Source of the DNA: Erpobdella octoculata
Taxonomy: Eukaryota; Annelida; Clitellata; Hirudinida; Erpobdellidae
Direction: 5' to 3'
DNA length: 64,000 nucleotides
NCBI GenBank assembly: GCA_963978895.1
Contig: OZ022240.1
Span: 43,087,768 to 43,151,767, forward strand
Of this stretch, positions 44,212 through 53,913 are shown in pieces. A model generated the notes under the pieces. It saw nothing but the letters and a program-made list of their open reading frames with translations. It searched no databases and was not told the DNA's origin. The number at the start of each line of letters is the position of its first letter. Within the stretch, counting starts at the first letter, position 1. The translations under genes and the position numbers were made by a program.

Positions 44212-45525
44212 GTTTATTTATCCGTTAACAAATAGCATAGCATTTTTTGACAAATTTCTGATGTCCTCAAACATTTGATAGTTATCTCAAAATTATATTA
44301 ATGACAATATTTATATTTTCTCATATTTTGCCCTAAAATAATTTTAATTATTGACAACCTTGGCATATTTTTTTTATTAAGTTTCAACAAAAATAAAACT
44401 TTTTTTACGTCTCCCATTCCTGTTTTATTTAAAAATTAAAATAATGTTGACACCAGATACTTATGAAAATTTATTTTTTATATACATAAAACCTGTATTA
44501 GCATAACAATACAAGCCTATACAATATAACTCCATCTATTTTATGTTCTGCCTTTTACTATCTTTTCGTTGCTAACTTCCTGATTCATTGCTGTCGGAAT
44601 CGTTGCTAACTTCATGGCCCTATATATGACTGGCAATTTTTAACAAATTCGGTCGAGCAAAATTCAAATTAGTCATTTAATTGCGAACAAAATTTAACTA
44701 ATGAAAAAATTATTTAATTGGCACAGAAAATATAATCTTGCCTCCACATTCCACATACAAGATTCTTTATAGACAGCTTATGCAAAGAAGTCATGCGTGT
44801 CTTTATTATTTTTCTTGTGCCAGCTAGTAGTTCTTGCTGCTATAATCTAACAGCTATGAATAAAAGATTCAAAGAGAACTGCTCATGGTGTTGTATCAGA
44901 ATTGTGTTGAAGCGTTGTTTCTTATTCAAATAGATATCGTGCACATAAATTATGATAATACAATATTTATTCATCCGTTAACAAATAGCATAGCATTTGT
45001 TGACAAATTTCTGATGTCCTCAAACATTTGATAGTTATCTCAAAATTATATTAATGACAATATTTATATTTTCTCATATTTTGCCCGTAAAATGATTTCA
45101 ATTATTAACTACCTTGGCATATTTTTTTATTAAGTTTCAACAAAAATACAACTTTTTTATACGTCCCCCATTCCTGCTTTATTTAAAAATTAAAATAATG
45201 TTGATACCAGATACTTATGAAAATTTATTTTTTTTTACATAAAACCTGTATTAGCATAACAATACAAACCTATACAATATAACTCCTTCTATTTTATGTT
45301 CTGCTTTTTACTATCTTTTCGTTGCTAACTTCATGATTCATTGCTGTCGGAATCGTTGCTAACTTCATGGCCCTATATATGACTGGGTCGATAGATATCG
45401 TAAGTTATATATCTACGACTAGATCAATAGATAATGTAAGTTGTATATCTATGACGTAATTGCTCTTAATTAATGCATAAGAAAATGTGTTGCATAGACG
45501 TATAATATAATATCTAGAATCTAGA
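44212..45525. repeat. Two further tandem copies of the 21.1-22.0 kb block
   Basis: 44212-44632 equals 21395-21810, and 44633-45525 equals 21064-21970, the latter nearly identical. The join at 44632/44633 falls inside the ATATATGACTGG segment. No gene. Confidence 0.85.
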
Positions 45526-45675
45526 CGCTCATTAGCGTTATAACTATTACCAAGGCAATAAGTGGGGTTTAATTTTAGGTAGACTTATGGCGCGACTGCT
45601 GGCTCAGTAGCAATTTTACCGATTATTTCCACGGCTAAGCGCCGGGGCAATAACAGCGACCACTCAATAGCAGGC
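45526..45675. mobile_element. MITE copy 5, internally deleted
   Basis: Retains both ends (CGCTCATTAGCG; GCGCCGGGGCAATAACAGCG) and the right inner repeat GGCTCAGTAGCAATTTTACC, but has lost the left inner repeat and the TTAGGG-like tract. Confidence 0.7.
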
Positions 45676-46329
45676 TAAACCCATTGTTCGAGCTAAGCCA
45701 ATATCAAGGCAAAATTGCTCGACCATAGCCACGTAATCACCAGTGCTTTAAACATAAAAGTTTACTTTTAAACAAATTGCCGTTGACGATACGCCCGATA
45801 CAACAAGATTTAGTCAGGGCGTGTTGTTAAATTGATCGCGCTAATGAATCCTGGTGTTAACCCCAGCAGCGGTAAGAAGGCTTGAGCCTGGACCAATAAG
45901 AGCAAAGCGGTATCAAATGAATCCGATGTCAAACCTTAATAATTTCACTCATTTTATTTTATTTTATTTATCATTTTAATTTTACAAAAATATTTTAAGT
46001 TTAATATATAATCTATACATTTTTTTTAATTCGGTTAATTGTTTAATGATCTCTCGAGCTTCTCAACGTCTTCGTACATCCCATGGACATCCGGACAAGT
46101 GAAAATTAATAAAATATTATAAAAATAAAACTTCCGCCACTTTATCGGAACCTAATCTTTATTGCCAGCTGTTTACACTGGACCTCCCACATGATCTGCG
46201 GTGTTGCCATTGCTTCAACGCCTATTTGATCATTAGCAACGACATACATTAATAACAAAAGGAAGCTGTTTTTAATCTTACAATAATTTTGTAAGATTAA
46301 AAAACTAAATAAAATAAAACAAATTAAAT
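45676..46329. other. Unclassified stretch, no gene
   Basis: 45690-45950 and 46040-46240 are less AT-rich than their surroundings and could be remnants of a mobile or host sequence, but no frame is open and no motif was recognised. Confidence 0.4.
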
Positions 46330-46830
46330 TAAGTTATTCAGGTTTGTCACATTTGAAGTTGAGTAACAATTTCAGATGAAGGAAAGAAGCTGTTTAATTG
46401 TTGATCACTCAATCCATTCGTTCGTCAGTCAGTCAATCATACGTTTTGTTACTATAAAGTTTGGACGTCAATATTAAATATTAAAAACAGCTGTACTGTA
46501 TTGTAAACCACTACAGCAGAACATTATACACGATTATTTTCATAATTTATATTAGAAGCTGAATAGTGCTTTGAATAGTCTGTAGCAGCTTACTCACAAA
46601 AGGCTGGTGCAAGAAGTAAAAGTTTAGACGCGTGATTTTTTTAATAAGCTGTAATAAGCAATATTGTGTTTGAGAGACAAAACTTGGTTTTAATCCCAAC
46701 AAAATATTGATTTGGTTAGTTGATTTCATTTAGAGTTAAGAAACTTTTAAATAAATTTTGTATGGATTGATAGTTTCTTAAAAAAATAAAAATTTTGCAA
46801 TAGTTAAATAATTGTTTGAATAATTGAAAA
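46330..46830. repeat. Dispersed repeat Y, copy 2
   Basis: Matches 30900-31440 with indels. It precedes gene I at about the distance the first copy precedes gene G, so it belongs to the duplicated block. Confidence 0.65.
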
Positions 46831-46844
46831 AAGACTTACCTGGC

Positions 46845-46970
46845 GTTGCCCGGCGTTTTTAGAGGTTTTTTCTCTCTCGCTCCCCTTTCTTCTGCTTGCT
46901 TTCCAGCTCTTTCTTGCTTTCTTCTCCCTGTTTGCTTGTTCTACCGTTCACGCTTCCACTCTTTTATTTA
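46845..46970 (-). mobile_element. Decayed minisatellite-element end
   Basis: GGCGTTGCCCGGCG and TTTTTAGAGG followed by degenerate CTTGCTTTC repeats match the reversed minisatellite element family. Confidence 0.55.
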
Positions 46971-47039
46971 ATTGTATTTCATTTATTTTCGTTGTAAACA
47001 TAGATAATTATTGTTTTCAATTACATTTTTTTAAATTTA

Positions 47040-47520
47040 AAACTTTAATGGAATGCATTGTCATAAGAAACGAGCATATATTTAAAATTGCAGCTCAATT
47101 GGATAACGGGAAGTTAGTTAATTTTTTCTTTCAAGGTTTGCAAACATTGAAGCGAACCAAAGCGGCGGAAAAGTTAATTTAAGGAATATAACAAAAACCT
47201 TAAAACCAGGTTTTTTCTCAAATTTCTTTCATTTCCGGATTTGCCAGCTTTTCATTTGTTGTCAAAATTTTTATTTTAAACGACATTTTCTTTAAATGTA
47301 TACATGTGAACATCTATAAACTTGTTTTGCTCTAAAACTTAGATAATTTTTTTAATTAGGTTTTTTTTAATTCCTCAAATTTCAATAAAATGTATTGTCA
47401 TGAGGATCAAACCTATTTTTCAAAATTTCATTTTGATTAGATAACGGGTGGTTAATTAATTTTCATTTTCAAGGTTTGCAAACATTAAATCAGGCAAGCC
47501 GGCGGTAAAATTAATAAAAG
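47040..47520. repeat. Two diverged pieces of repeat X
   Basis: 47040-47215 and 47385-47520 both contain the AGATAACGGG/GGATAACGGG block followed by CAAGGTTTGCAAACATT and a CGGCGG motif, as in repeat X (GATTTGCAAGCATT). No gene. Confidence 0.5.
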
Positions 47521-47523
47521 GAA

Positions 47524-47996
47524 CTAGCCGGGTACCCGGCATTGTCTGGGGTTTTAGAGGTTTTTCCATCCTTTTTCTTTTATTCCCGCTTGTTCTCCCG
47601 CTCCCGGTTGCTTTCCCGTACTCGCTTGTTCTCCCGTTTCAGTTTCTAGTTGCTTTCCCGATCCGGCTTGCTCTTCCGTTACCGATTGCTTTCCTGCTCC
47701 CGTTAGGTTTCTTGATCCTTATCGTTTGCTTACTTGTTCTCTTTATCCAGCTCGCTCTTCAGTTCACGGCTGCTTTTCCGATACCGCTTGGTTTCCTGTT
47801 CCTGCTCATTTTCCAATTTCCGCTCGCTTTCTTATTCACGTTTCATTCGCTTTCTCGCCCCCGCTAACTTTGTGACTGATCTCAATTTATTTTCACACAA
47901 CCCTTTTTCTAGTTGCTATCATTAATGTGTTACAATCGTTTGAATGGTGTAGCAATGCATAAAGGACATACACACAGACTGTCATTTTTATAAATA
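47524..47996 (-). mobile_element. Minisatellite Helitron-like element, complete but diverged
   Basis: Minus strand: head TTATAAAAATGACAG at about 47993, then GTCCTTTATGCATTGCTAC and CCATTC at 47970-47945. A degenerate repeat region follows, and the 3' end ATGCCGGGTACCCGGCTAGT at 47543-47524 includes a hairpin (CCGGGTACCCGG) overlapping CTAG. This copy links the GCATTGCTACACC head with the minisatellite tail in a single element. Confidence 0.65.
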
Positions 47997-48124
47997 AATA
48001 TTTAAAAATGAGTGTTTTGTGTGAACAATATTGTTTTTATGGTTTGTTTGTTTTTTAGCCTTTTTGAAAGTGAATTTTTTTTTTTAAATTAATTGTTTTA
48101 TAATTCAATTTAGCAATTTTAAAA

Positions 48125-49906
48125 ATGGAAAATTATTCAAGTTTTGTAAAGTGTTTCATCTGTTCAAAAGAAATTAAAGATGCTCGGATGCTTCCATGTT
48201 TGCACAGTTTCTGTTTTGAATGTCTTAAAAGAATATTTTTTGTAAAAATGTCAAACAAAGAAATCAAATTAAATTGTCCAAAATGTAATATTTCTTTTGA
48301 AGTACCTGAAGGAGGTTTAGAAAATTTGAAGAAAAATGCATTTATTGAATGTCTTACTGAAACTAATAAAGTATTCTGTGGAACTTGCTCCAAAGAAGAA
48401 GTTACCAGTTTTTGCTTGGAATGCAAGTTGTATTTGTGTTTGTCATGTTTATCTGTTCATCAAAAAATTCCTTTAGCAAAAAATCACGTTTTGGCAAAAA
48501 TAAATTCGATGACAAAGGAAAATTTTGAAGCATCATATTGCAAATCTTGTCAGAAATGGGTTGATTCAGAAAAACCTTTTGATCATGAATCTTGCATCTT
48601 GACAACTTTTGCAGAATTTAAAAAAACATTCCACAAAAACTTGGAGCAAGAAGTAATTAAAAACTACAGCAACATAAAAACTCTGAAAACAAATTTAGAT
48701 GCAATTAATACACAAAAACAGTCTGTTGAAAATGAAACTAAAAAATTGAAAAAACAAATTCAAGAACATTGCGAAGATCTCAAACTTAAATTTATCAATT
48801 TTATTAATTTATGTCAAAATGACTCCAATGCAATTATTGATAGAAAAAACAATGAAATTGTTCAAAAGTTAAATTTATATTCAGAAGAATTGGTAAAATT
48901 TAAGACAGAACTTAAAGAAAAAATTGAAAAATATAAAAAATGGTCTCAACATTTTAATCCACTTATTCTTATTAAAGCAATTGAAAATGATAATGTTAAA
49001 TTGTTAGATGAAGATGAAAATAATTCAAGAAAAAATTATGAATTGATTTTAAAGTGTTCTAATGAAAAGTTGAATCTTGTTTTTATACCAAAACCGTTGG
49101 ATACAAAATTTCATTCCTCACAATTTTCAATAGGAAATTTAATGTCAACTAATGAAATTCAACCTGAGCTTATTAAATCGATTGCCATAAATTATTATAT
49201 TGAAAAAATATCGATTAGCCAAACAAAGGTGTATATCGGGAGTTGTAGAGAAGAATCTTATAAAATTGAAGTTTATTGCAAAACAACATATGAATACCTT
49301 TTTTCCATTGATTTAAATATAAGAATTTCCTATACTTCAAAAACTGAATTAGTTGATGATTTCTTTTGCATGTTGAATAATTCCTCATTGGATTTTTATA
49401 ATCTTGAAAAACAGAAAGACAGTCCTGATTGGAAGAAAACTACAAAACTCGAGTTTAAATTAGATGCGACTGCCTGTTCATCGGATAAGAAATTGTTTGT
49501 TTTAGAAAATAAAAAATTAATGGAAATCACATTGAATGGTGATATTGTGCGTGTCATTATTTTACCCGTTTGTCCATATTCCATTACTGGCTTGAAAAAT
49601 GATCACTTTGCAATTTCAAATCGTTTAGGACTTCATCTAATAAACTGCAAAGGAGATATCATTAAACAAGTTGAATCAAAACCAGGCCCCCTTAGACATA
49701 GACTGACAACAGACAACAATTTTAACTTATTTGTTGGTGACTCTTATGAAAAAAATATTCATGTATATGATTTTAATTTAAATTTTGTAAAATCGTTTAA
49801 TGCTCAATGTAAACCAAGCAATATTTGTTTTGATTCAACAACGAATCGTTTATTAGTGGTTGGCGTAGAAGAAAAATCTTTTATCATGAATGTTTTCCAA
49901 TTGTGA
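48125..49906 (+). CDS. Gene I: type 1 RING/B-box/coiled-coil/propeller protein, 593 aa
   Basis: The only complete, unbroken type 1 copy. RING: C10, C13, C25, H27, C30, C33, C51, C54 (C3HC4). B-box: C85, C88, C97, C100, C105, C108, H112, H121. C2HC motif: C139, C142, H154, C157. Coiled coil about residues 165-330 (Lys/Glu/Asn-rich helices, KLKKQIQEHCEDLKLKFIN). A propeller-like region of about 250 residues ends IMNVFQL; its last blade-like stretch TTDNNFNLFVGDSYEKNIHV resembles NHL repeats. Family knowledge: probable cytoplasmic E3 ubiquitin ligase, with substrates recognised by the propeller. No intron. The 5' flank is clean up to the ATG, unlike gene G. Confidence 0.92.
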   Translation: MENYSSFVKCFICSKEIKDARMLPCLHSFCFECLKRIFFVKMSNKEIKLNCPKCNISFEVPEGGLENLKKNAFIECLTETNKVFCGTCSKEEVTSFCLECKLYLCLSCLSVHQKIPLAKNHVLAKINSMTKENFEASYCKSCQKWVDSEKPFDHESCILTTFAEFKKTFHKNLEQEVIKNYSNIKTLKTNLDAINTQKQSVENETKKLKKQIQEHCEDLKLKFINFINLCQNDSNAIIDRKNNEIVQKLNLYSEELVKFKTELKEKIEKYKKWSQHFNPLILIKAIENDNVKLLDEDENNSRKNYELILKCSNEKLNLVFIPKPLDTKFHSSQFSIGNLMSTNEIQPELIKSIAINYYIEKISISQTKVYIGSCREESYKIEVYCKTTYEYLFSIDLNIRISYTSKTELVDDFFCMLNNSSLDFYNLEKQKDSPDWKKTTKLEFKLDATACSSDKKLFVLENKKLMEITLNGDIVRVIILPVCPYSITGLKNDHFAISNRLGLHLINCKGDIIKQVESKPGPLRHRLTTDNNFNLFVGDSYEKNIHVYDFNLNFVKSFNAQCKPSNICFDSTTNRLLVVGVEEKSFIMNVFQL

Positions 49907-50394
49907 TGTATATTTTTTTTTATATTTATTTATAACTAGCTCTGTTACCCAGTGTTAATTTGGTTTTTAAAGGATTTTCGTTTCGTTTTTGTCCAAAAAA
50001 TTGTTTATCGGTGGTATAAAAGATTCTTGTTTGTTTAATGGTTTTCAATTAAGACGATTAAGACTTTCTCTTTTCATTGAACTCATTTTTGCTTGGTTTT
50101 TATACTTTTCTTTGTTTTATTAATTTAGTTAAAACGTGATTTAGTTCTAATTTCAAACAAATCAAAATTAATTTAATTAATAATTTCGTAAATACATCTT
50201 ACAGATAATAATTAATATTAGTGCTAAAACTTAATTTTTATGCAACTCACCTTTTAAACGGTAATAAAACACGTGTATTTAAATAATAGTTTTTTTTTAA
50301 ATGATGGAAACTGAGAATTAATTTTATTCTGATTATTATTAAGATAAAAACTAAAATATGTGGCCCACGATAGTCGAAAACGTTTTTAATTTCC
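49907..50394. other. Type 1 3' flank after gene I, no gene
   Basis: About 25 bp after the stop, ATAACTAGCTCTGTTACCCA begins the shared 3' flank, as after gene G. No ORF. Confidence 0.6.
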
Positions 50395-50585
50395 GCAGGC
50401 CGGTCAAGGCCGTGATTTTAGCGTCTTTAGACGGACCGGGCCAAACCTTAAGTCAAGATGGGACAGGCCAAAAATTTTCGCAAAATTTATAGAAATTGTA
50501 GGCCTGTAAAAACAGACCGGGACTGGAATTTTGGCTTATAAAAAGGACTGGACCGAGTTGCCGTGCAGTACTCTAATACTATATG
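50395..50585 (+). mobile_element. Helitron 3'-end relic downstream of gene I
   Basis: Same piece as 35485-35716: CGCAGGCCGGTCAAGGCCG, AGACGGACCGGGCCAAACC, GGCCTGTAAAAACAGACCG and GTGCAGTACTCTAATACTAT. The 3' hairpin and CTAG are gone. Confidence 0.7.
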
Positions 50586-50732
50586 ATGCCGTTAATACTA
50601 TTACCACGCTATATCTTTATTAATTTTATTTTTTTTACGCTATATGGTATATTCAAACTCAGAATTTGTACCTTAATTTAAAAATATTAGTTAAATTAAA
50701 AAAAACTATTTTGAAATTTTTATGCGACTACA

Positions 50733-50832
50733 TAGGGTAGGGTTAGGGGTAGTTATAGGGTTAGGGATAGGGTTTAATTTTAATACGGGACTGCCGATTT
50801 TACCGATTGCAATAACTCAAACCGCGTGGCAA
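50733..50832. mobile_element. MITE copy 6, partial, with TTAGGG-like tract
   Basis: AGGGTAGGGTTAGGGGTAG and GGGATAGGGTTTAATTTTAA, then CGGGACTGCCG and ATTTTACCGATT, match the right half of copies 3 and 4. The left half is missing. Confidence 0.6.
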
Positions 50833-50869
50833 AACACTCACCACACACCATCGTATGCATTTCTCATAT

Positions 50870-51430
50870 TTCAAGATTTGCCGGCTTTTCATTTATTGCA
50901 TTTTTTTTCAAACAACACTTTTTAAATTTATATTTATCAAAAATTTATTTAATTGTACTTGTCTTATTTTTTTCAAAAATGAATATTTATTTAATTACAA
51001 TTTTTAATAAAATGCATTGTTTTGAAAACCAAGTCTATAATTTATATTTTATATTTCAGCTCGATTAGATGACGAAAGTTAGTTAAATTTTTTTTCCAAG
51101 ATTTGCAAGCATTCAAGCAAGCAACCAAGACCGGCGGTGAAGTTGATATAACGAATTCAAAATAAATAATTTAAATAATATTGTGTGCGACCTCCCAGTA
51201 TAAAATGTAATTTTTCTTATTAATATTTGTTAAACTTTAATAACAAAATTTAATGAAATATACAGGCCCCGGATTTAAATATGTTAATATTTTTCCTATA
51301 TGTTAAATTGACATGATTGATAGTAAGTTTTATTTAAGTTTACGAAACTGCTTAAATAAAAACTAATACAGTTATTGAGACACTTAGTTTGATTAAGTGA
51401 ATATTAACTTCTAATAAATTAAGGACCATC
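50870..51430. repeat. Dispersed repeat X, copy 3, cut by a Helitron-like element
   Basis: Matches 36045-36630. It stops at 51430 in GACCATCTCATAG, where a minisatellite Helitron-like element begins. Confidence 0.65.
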
Positions 51431-51439
51431 TCATAGAAA

Positions 51440-51604
51440 AAAGCCAACGATCGAGCGGGAAAGGGAAAGCGACCGAGAACGGGAAAGCTACCGGGAACGG
51501 GAAAGCAACCGTGAGCGGGAAAGCGGAGAAGGAAACGGGAGCGAGAGAGACAAACATTAGAAAAACCATTAAAAACCCCGGGCAACGCCGGGTACACCCG
51601 CTAG
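51440..51604 (+). mobile_element. Short minisatellite Helitron-like element
   Basis: A few copies of the GACCG(A/G)GAACGGGAAAG repeat, then AGAGACAAACATTAGAAAAA, the hairpin CCCGGGCAACGCCGGG and CTAG at 51601-51604 before T. The head is missing. Confidence 0.7.
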
Positions 51605-51611
51605 TACTAGA

Positions 51612-51760
51612 ATAAAAGTAACACTAATCGGTCGATAATTGACCAGTACCGATTATCGGCCAAAACTGACTGTGAAACAGCCGATACCGATTATCAGCAA
51701 AAATGGAGATAATCGGCTGATTCCGATACCAAGCCAATAATCGGTGCACCTCTAGTTATA
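51612..51760. mobile_element. hAT-type MITE, copy 1
   Basis: Repeated inverted ATCGG/CCGAT motifs (CCGATTATCGGCC, GATAATCGGCTGATT) ending ATCGGTGCACCTCTAG. TAGAGGTGCACCGAT-type ends are common in hAT-derived MITEs. Copy 2 is at 59817-59955. It marks the left edge of the 8-kb tandem unit. Confidence 0.65.
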
Positions 51761-52045
51761 AGCATCTGGTTGTCCAGCCGCCCAGTTAGTATAAAGACTG
51801 AAGCCAAGGACTGACGTTGTCAATAAAAAGGGTTTTATGAAATACTGTGGTTAGGTCGCTAGGATTTAGTATTTTAATTTTAATTTAACTAAAAGTTCAC
51901 GATTTTTTTATTATTTAATAGATGTGGGAACTATTTATTATTCAATAATTAAAATTATGATAGATGACAAGTAACAGGTAGCTAAGAGAAGTTTGTTTAA
52001 ATTGGTAATTTTGTTAAATCGGCTTTACGTTCCTATTAAGATAGC

Positions 52046-52288
52046 TTAATAATTGAAAGAGAGAGAAAAACCAAAAAAGATAATATAATAAGTTTGTTCA
52101 AATTTTACGTAAAACATTAATTGCCAATGAGTAGGAAAACTTCTAGTTAAATCATCTTCTGCTAAATCATGATTGTTTGCTGTTGGAATCTTCTCGTGAA
52201 CAAACAAACACGATGAACAAAAATTAATTTGGCAATTTAAACAAAACCGAGTGCTTACAGTTTTAAAACAAATTCCACATTTTTCCAT
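52046..52288 (-). pseudogene. B-box-only ORF, copy 1 (80 aa)
   Basis: Starts MEKCGIC like type 2 genes. CFKT, CLNC, CSSC, VHEKIP and NNHDL form a complete B-box; the rest (from about residue 47) is unrelated and hydrophobic (YYIIFFGFSLSFNY). The sequence around it does not match the 5' flank of D/F/H/J. It is either a truncated gene or a small B-box peptide gene; coding status is unproven. 52289-53220 shows no gene. Confidence 0.5.
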
Positions 52289-53220
52289 GTTATTTTTTCT
52301 GTCAGTAGAAGATGTTTAAAATCTACAACTGCAATTAAACATTTTATGTGAAACTTGCATAAAACGCTATGAAGTAAAATTGTGTAAAGTCAACTGTTTT
52401 GTATTAAAATATTAATAAATTTAATTTGTTTAATAAAAACTCACTGCTTTTTCAAATTATATTTTTCAAATTTAAATATATTAATAAACTTCTTATTTTC
52501 ATTACATTTCATTTTTTATAAAAATTAAAAAAGAAAAACTTTTGATACTGTTGGTAATCCATATTTTCCCCACTTAAGAAAAAATTGTTTTTATACAACC
52601 TGCTCGTCTGACTGCCGCAAAAAATAGTTCAAGAAGATTTTGGCTGAACTTATAAGTTAAAACATAACTTTGATACTTGAGAAAGTTTCTCCTATTTGAA
52701 GATATGTTTCAATGTCAACCACAAATTTACTCCGCTACGTTATTTGTTTATCTTTTTCATTTTTTATTTTTTTATTTTTTCATCGAGCTGAGTAGTTAGA
52801 TCGTCAAAAAATCAAAATTGACACCAATATCAAAGAACTTGAAACAAACGAAATTCGCATCGACTTTTAAAATCAAAACCACATGAATTCAAATTTAGTA
52901 AAAATAACTATTTAAAAACAAGTAAAACAATCTTTAAAAAATATTTCAAGTTCTTAAAACAAAATTTTGGTAAAATGTTCAAATATTAACTAAAAATACT
53001 TCAATTTAGTCACAAACAATTATTTGAAAATTATAAATTAATGAAAAGTACTTTTTGCAGTTTTAAAATTTCAATTTTATTGTATTATTATAGTTTTTTT
53101 GATTTTTTACAAAACAAAAATTGTTAGTTTTTAAAACTAAACAAAACAAACATAGCTATTAAATTTAAAAAAAACTCAAAACATCATATAGTGAAGTTAA
53201 TATAAAGGATTAATAACTCA

Positions 53221-53570
53221 TAATATCATATTTAACAAACAATTTTAAACAGAAAGCGTTTTCAACAACCACAAACAAACAATTTTTGTTGATACAAATC
53301 CAAAACATGTTGGTTTACAGTGAAAATCGAAGGAGTTCAAACAATTTAATTGAAGATCAAAGACATGAATTCAGCTACAAATAAACTAGAATTGTTATTA
53401 GTTGCTAGTCCGTATACAGTAATTGCGCTTGCTTATATATCACAACATGCAATAGCAAAATTTTCTTTCAAGAGGACAATACTCAACTATTTACACAAAT
53501 TAAAACATTCTAGTAATTTACAAATAAATTTCAAATATTATTATTCAACGTTTTATAAATTATAATGCTA
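53221..53570 (-). pseudogene. Decayed C-terminal relic, copy 3
   Basis: Minus-strand frame pieces KENFAIAC, ATNNNSSLFVAEF and LNSFDFHCKPTCFGF-like show that this was the end of a family gene. It lies about 345 bp downstream of gene J. Confidence 0.75.
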
Positions 53571-53913
53571 TTAAAGATTTTAATCATTTTATTTTATGTG
53601 TTATTTGAAATGTTTTCAATAAATCTGAAAAATAAATAGATAGTAAAATCAATGACGAAATATTTTATGCAATGCATTTTAACAATTTTATATGATGGGA
53701 AGTACTTCATAATTTAAAAAAAATTAAAGTTACTTATAAGGAGAAATTTAAAGAAGCGTTATTTTGCAATAAAATTTTAGTTTATCAATCAAATTTGTTT
53801 GTAATTATTTAAATTATTCTGTATAGCTATACATTTTATTTTGTAATATAAACATGTAAACAATCAAAAAAATTCAAATTTATTACTGGTTAAATATAAA
53901 AGAATTGAAAACA

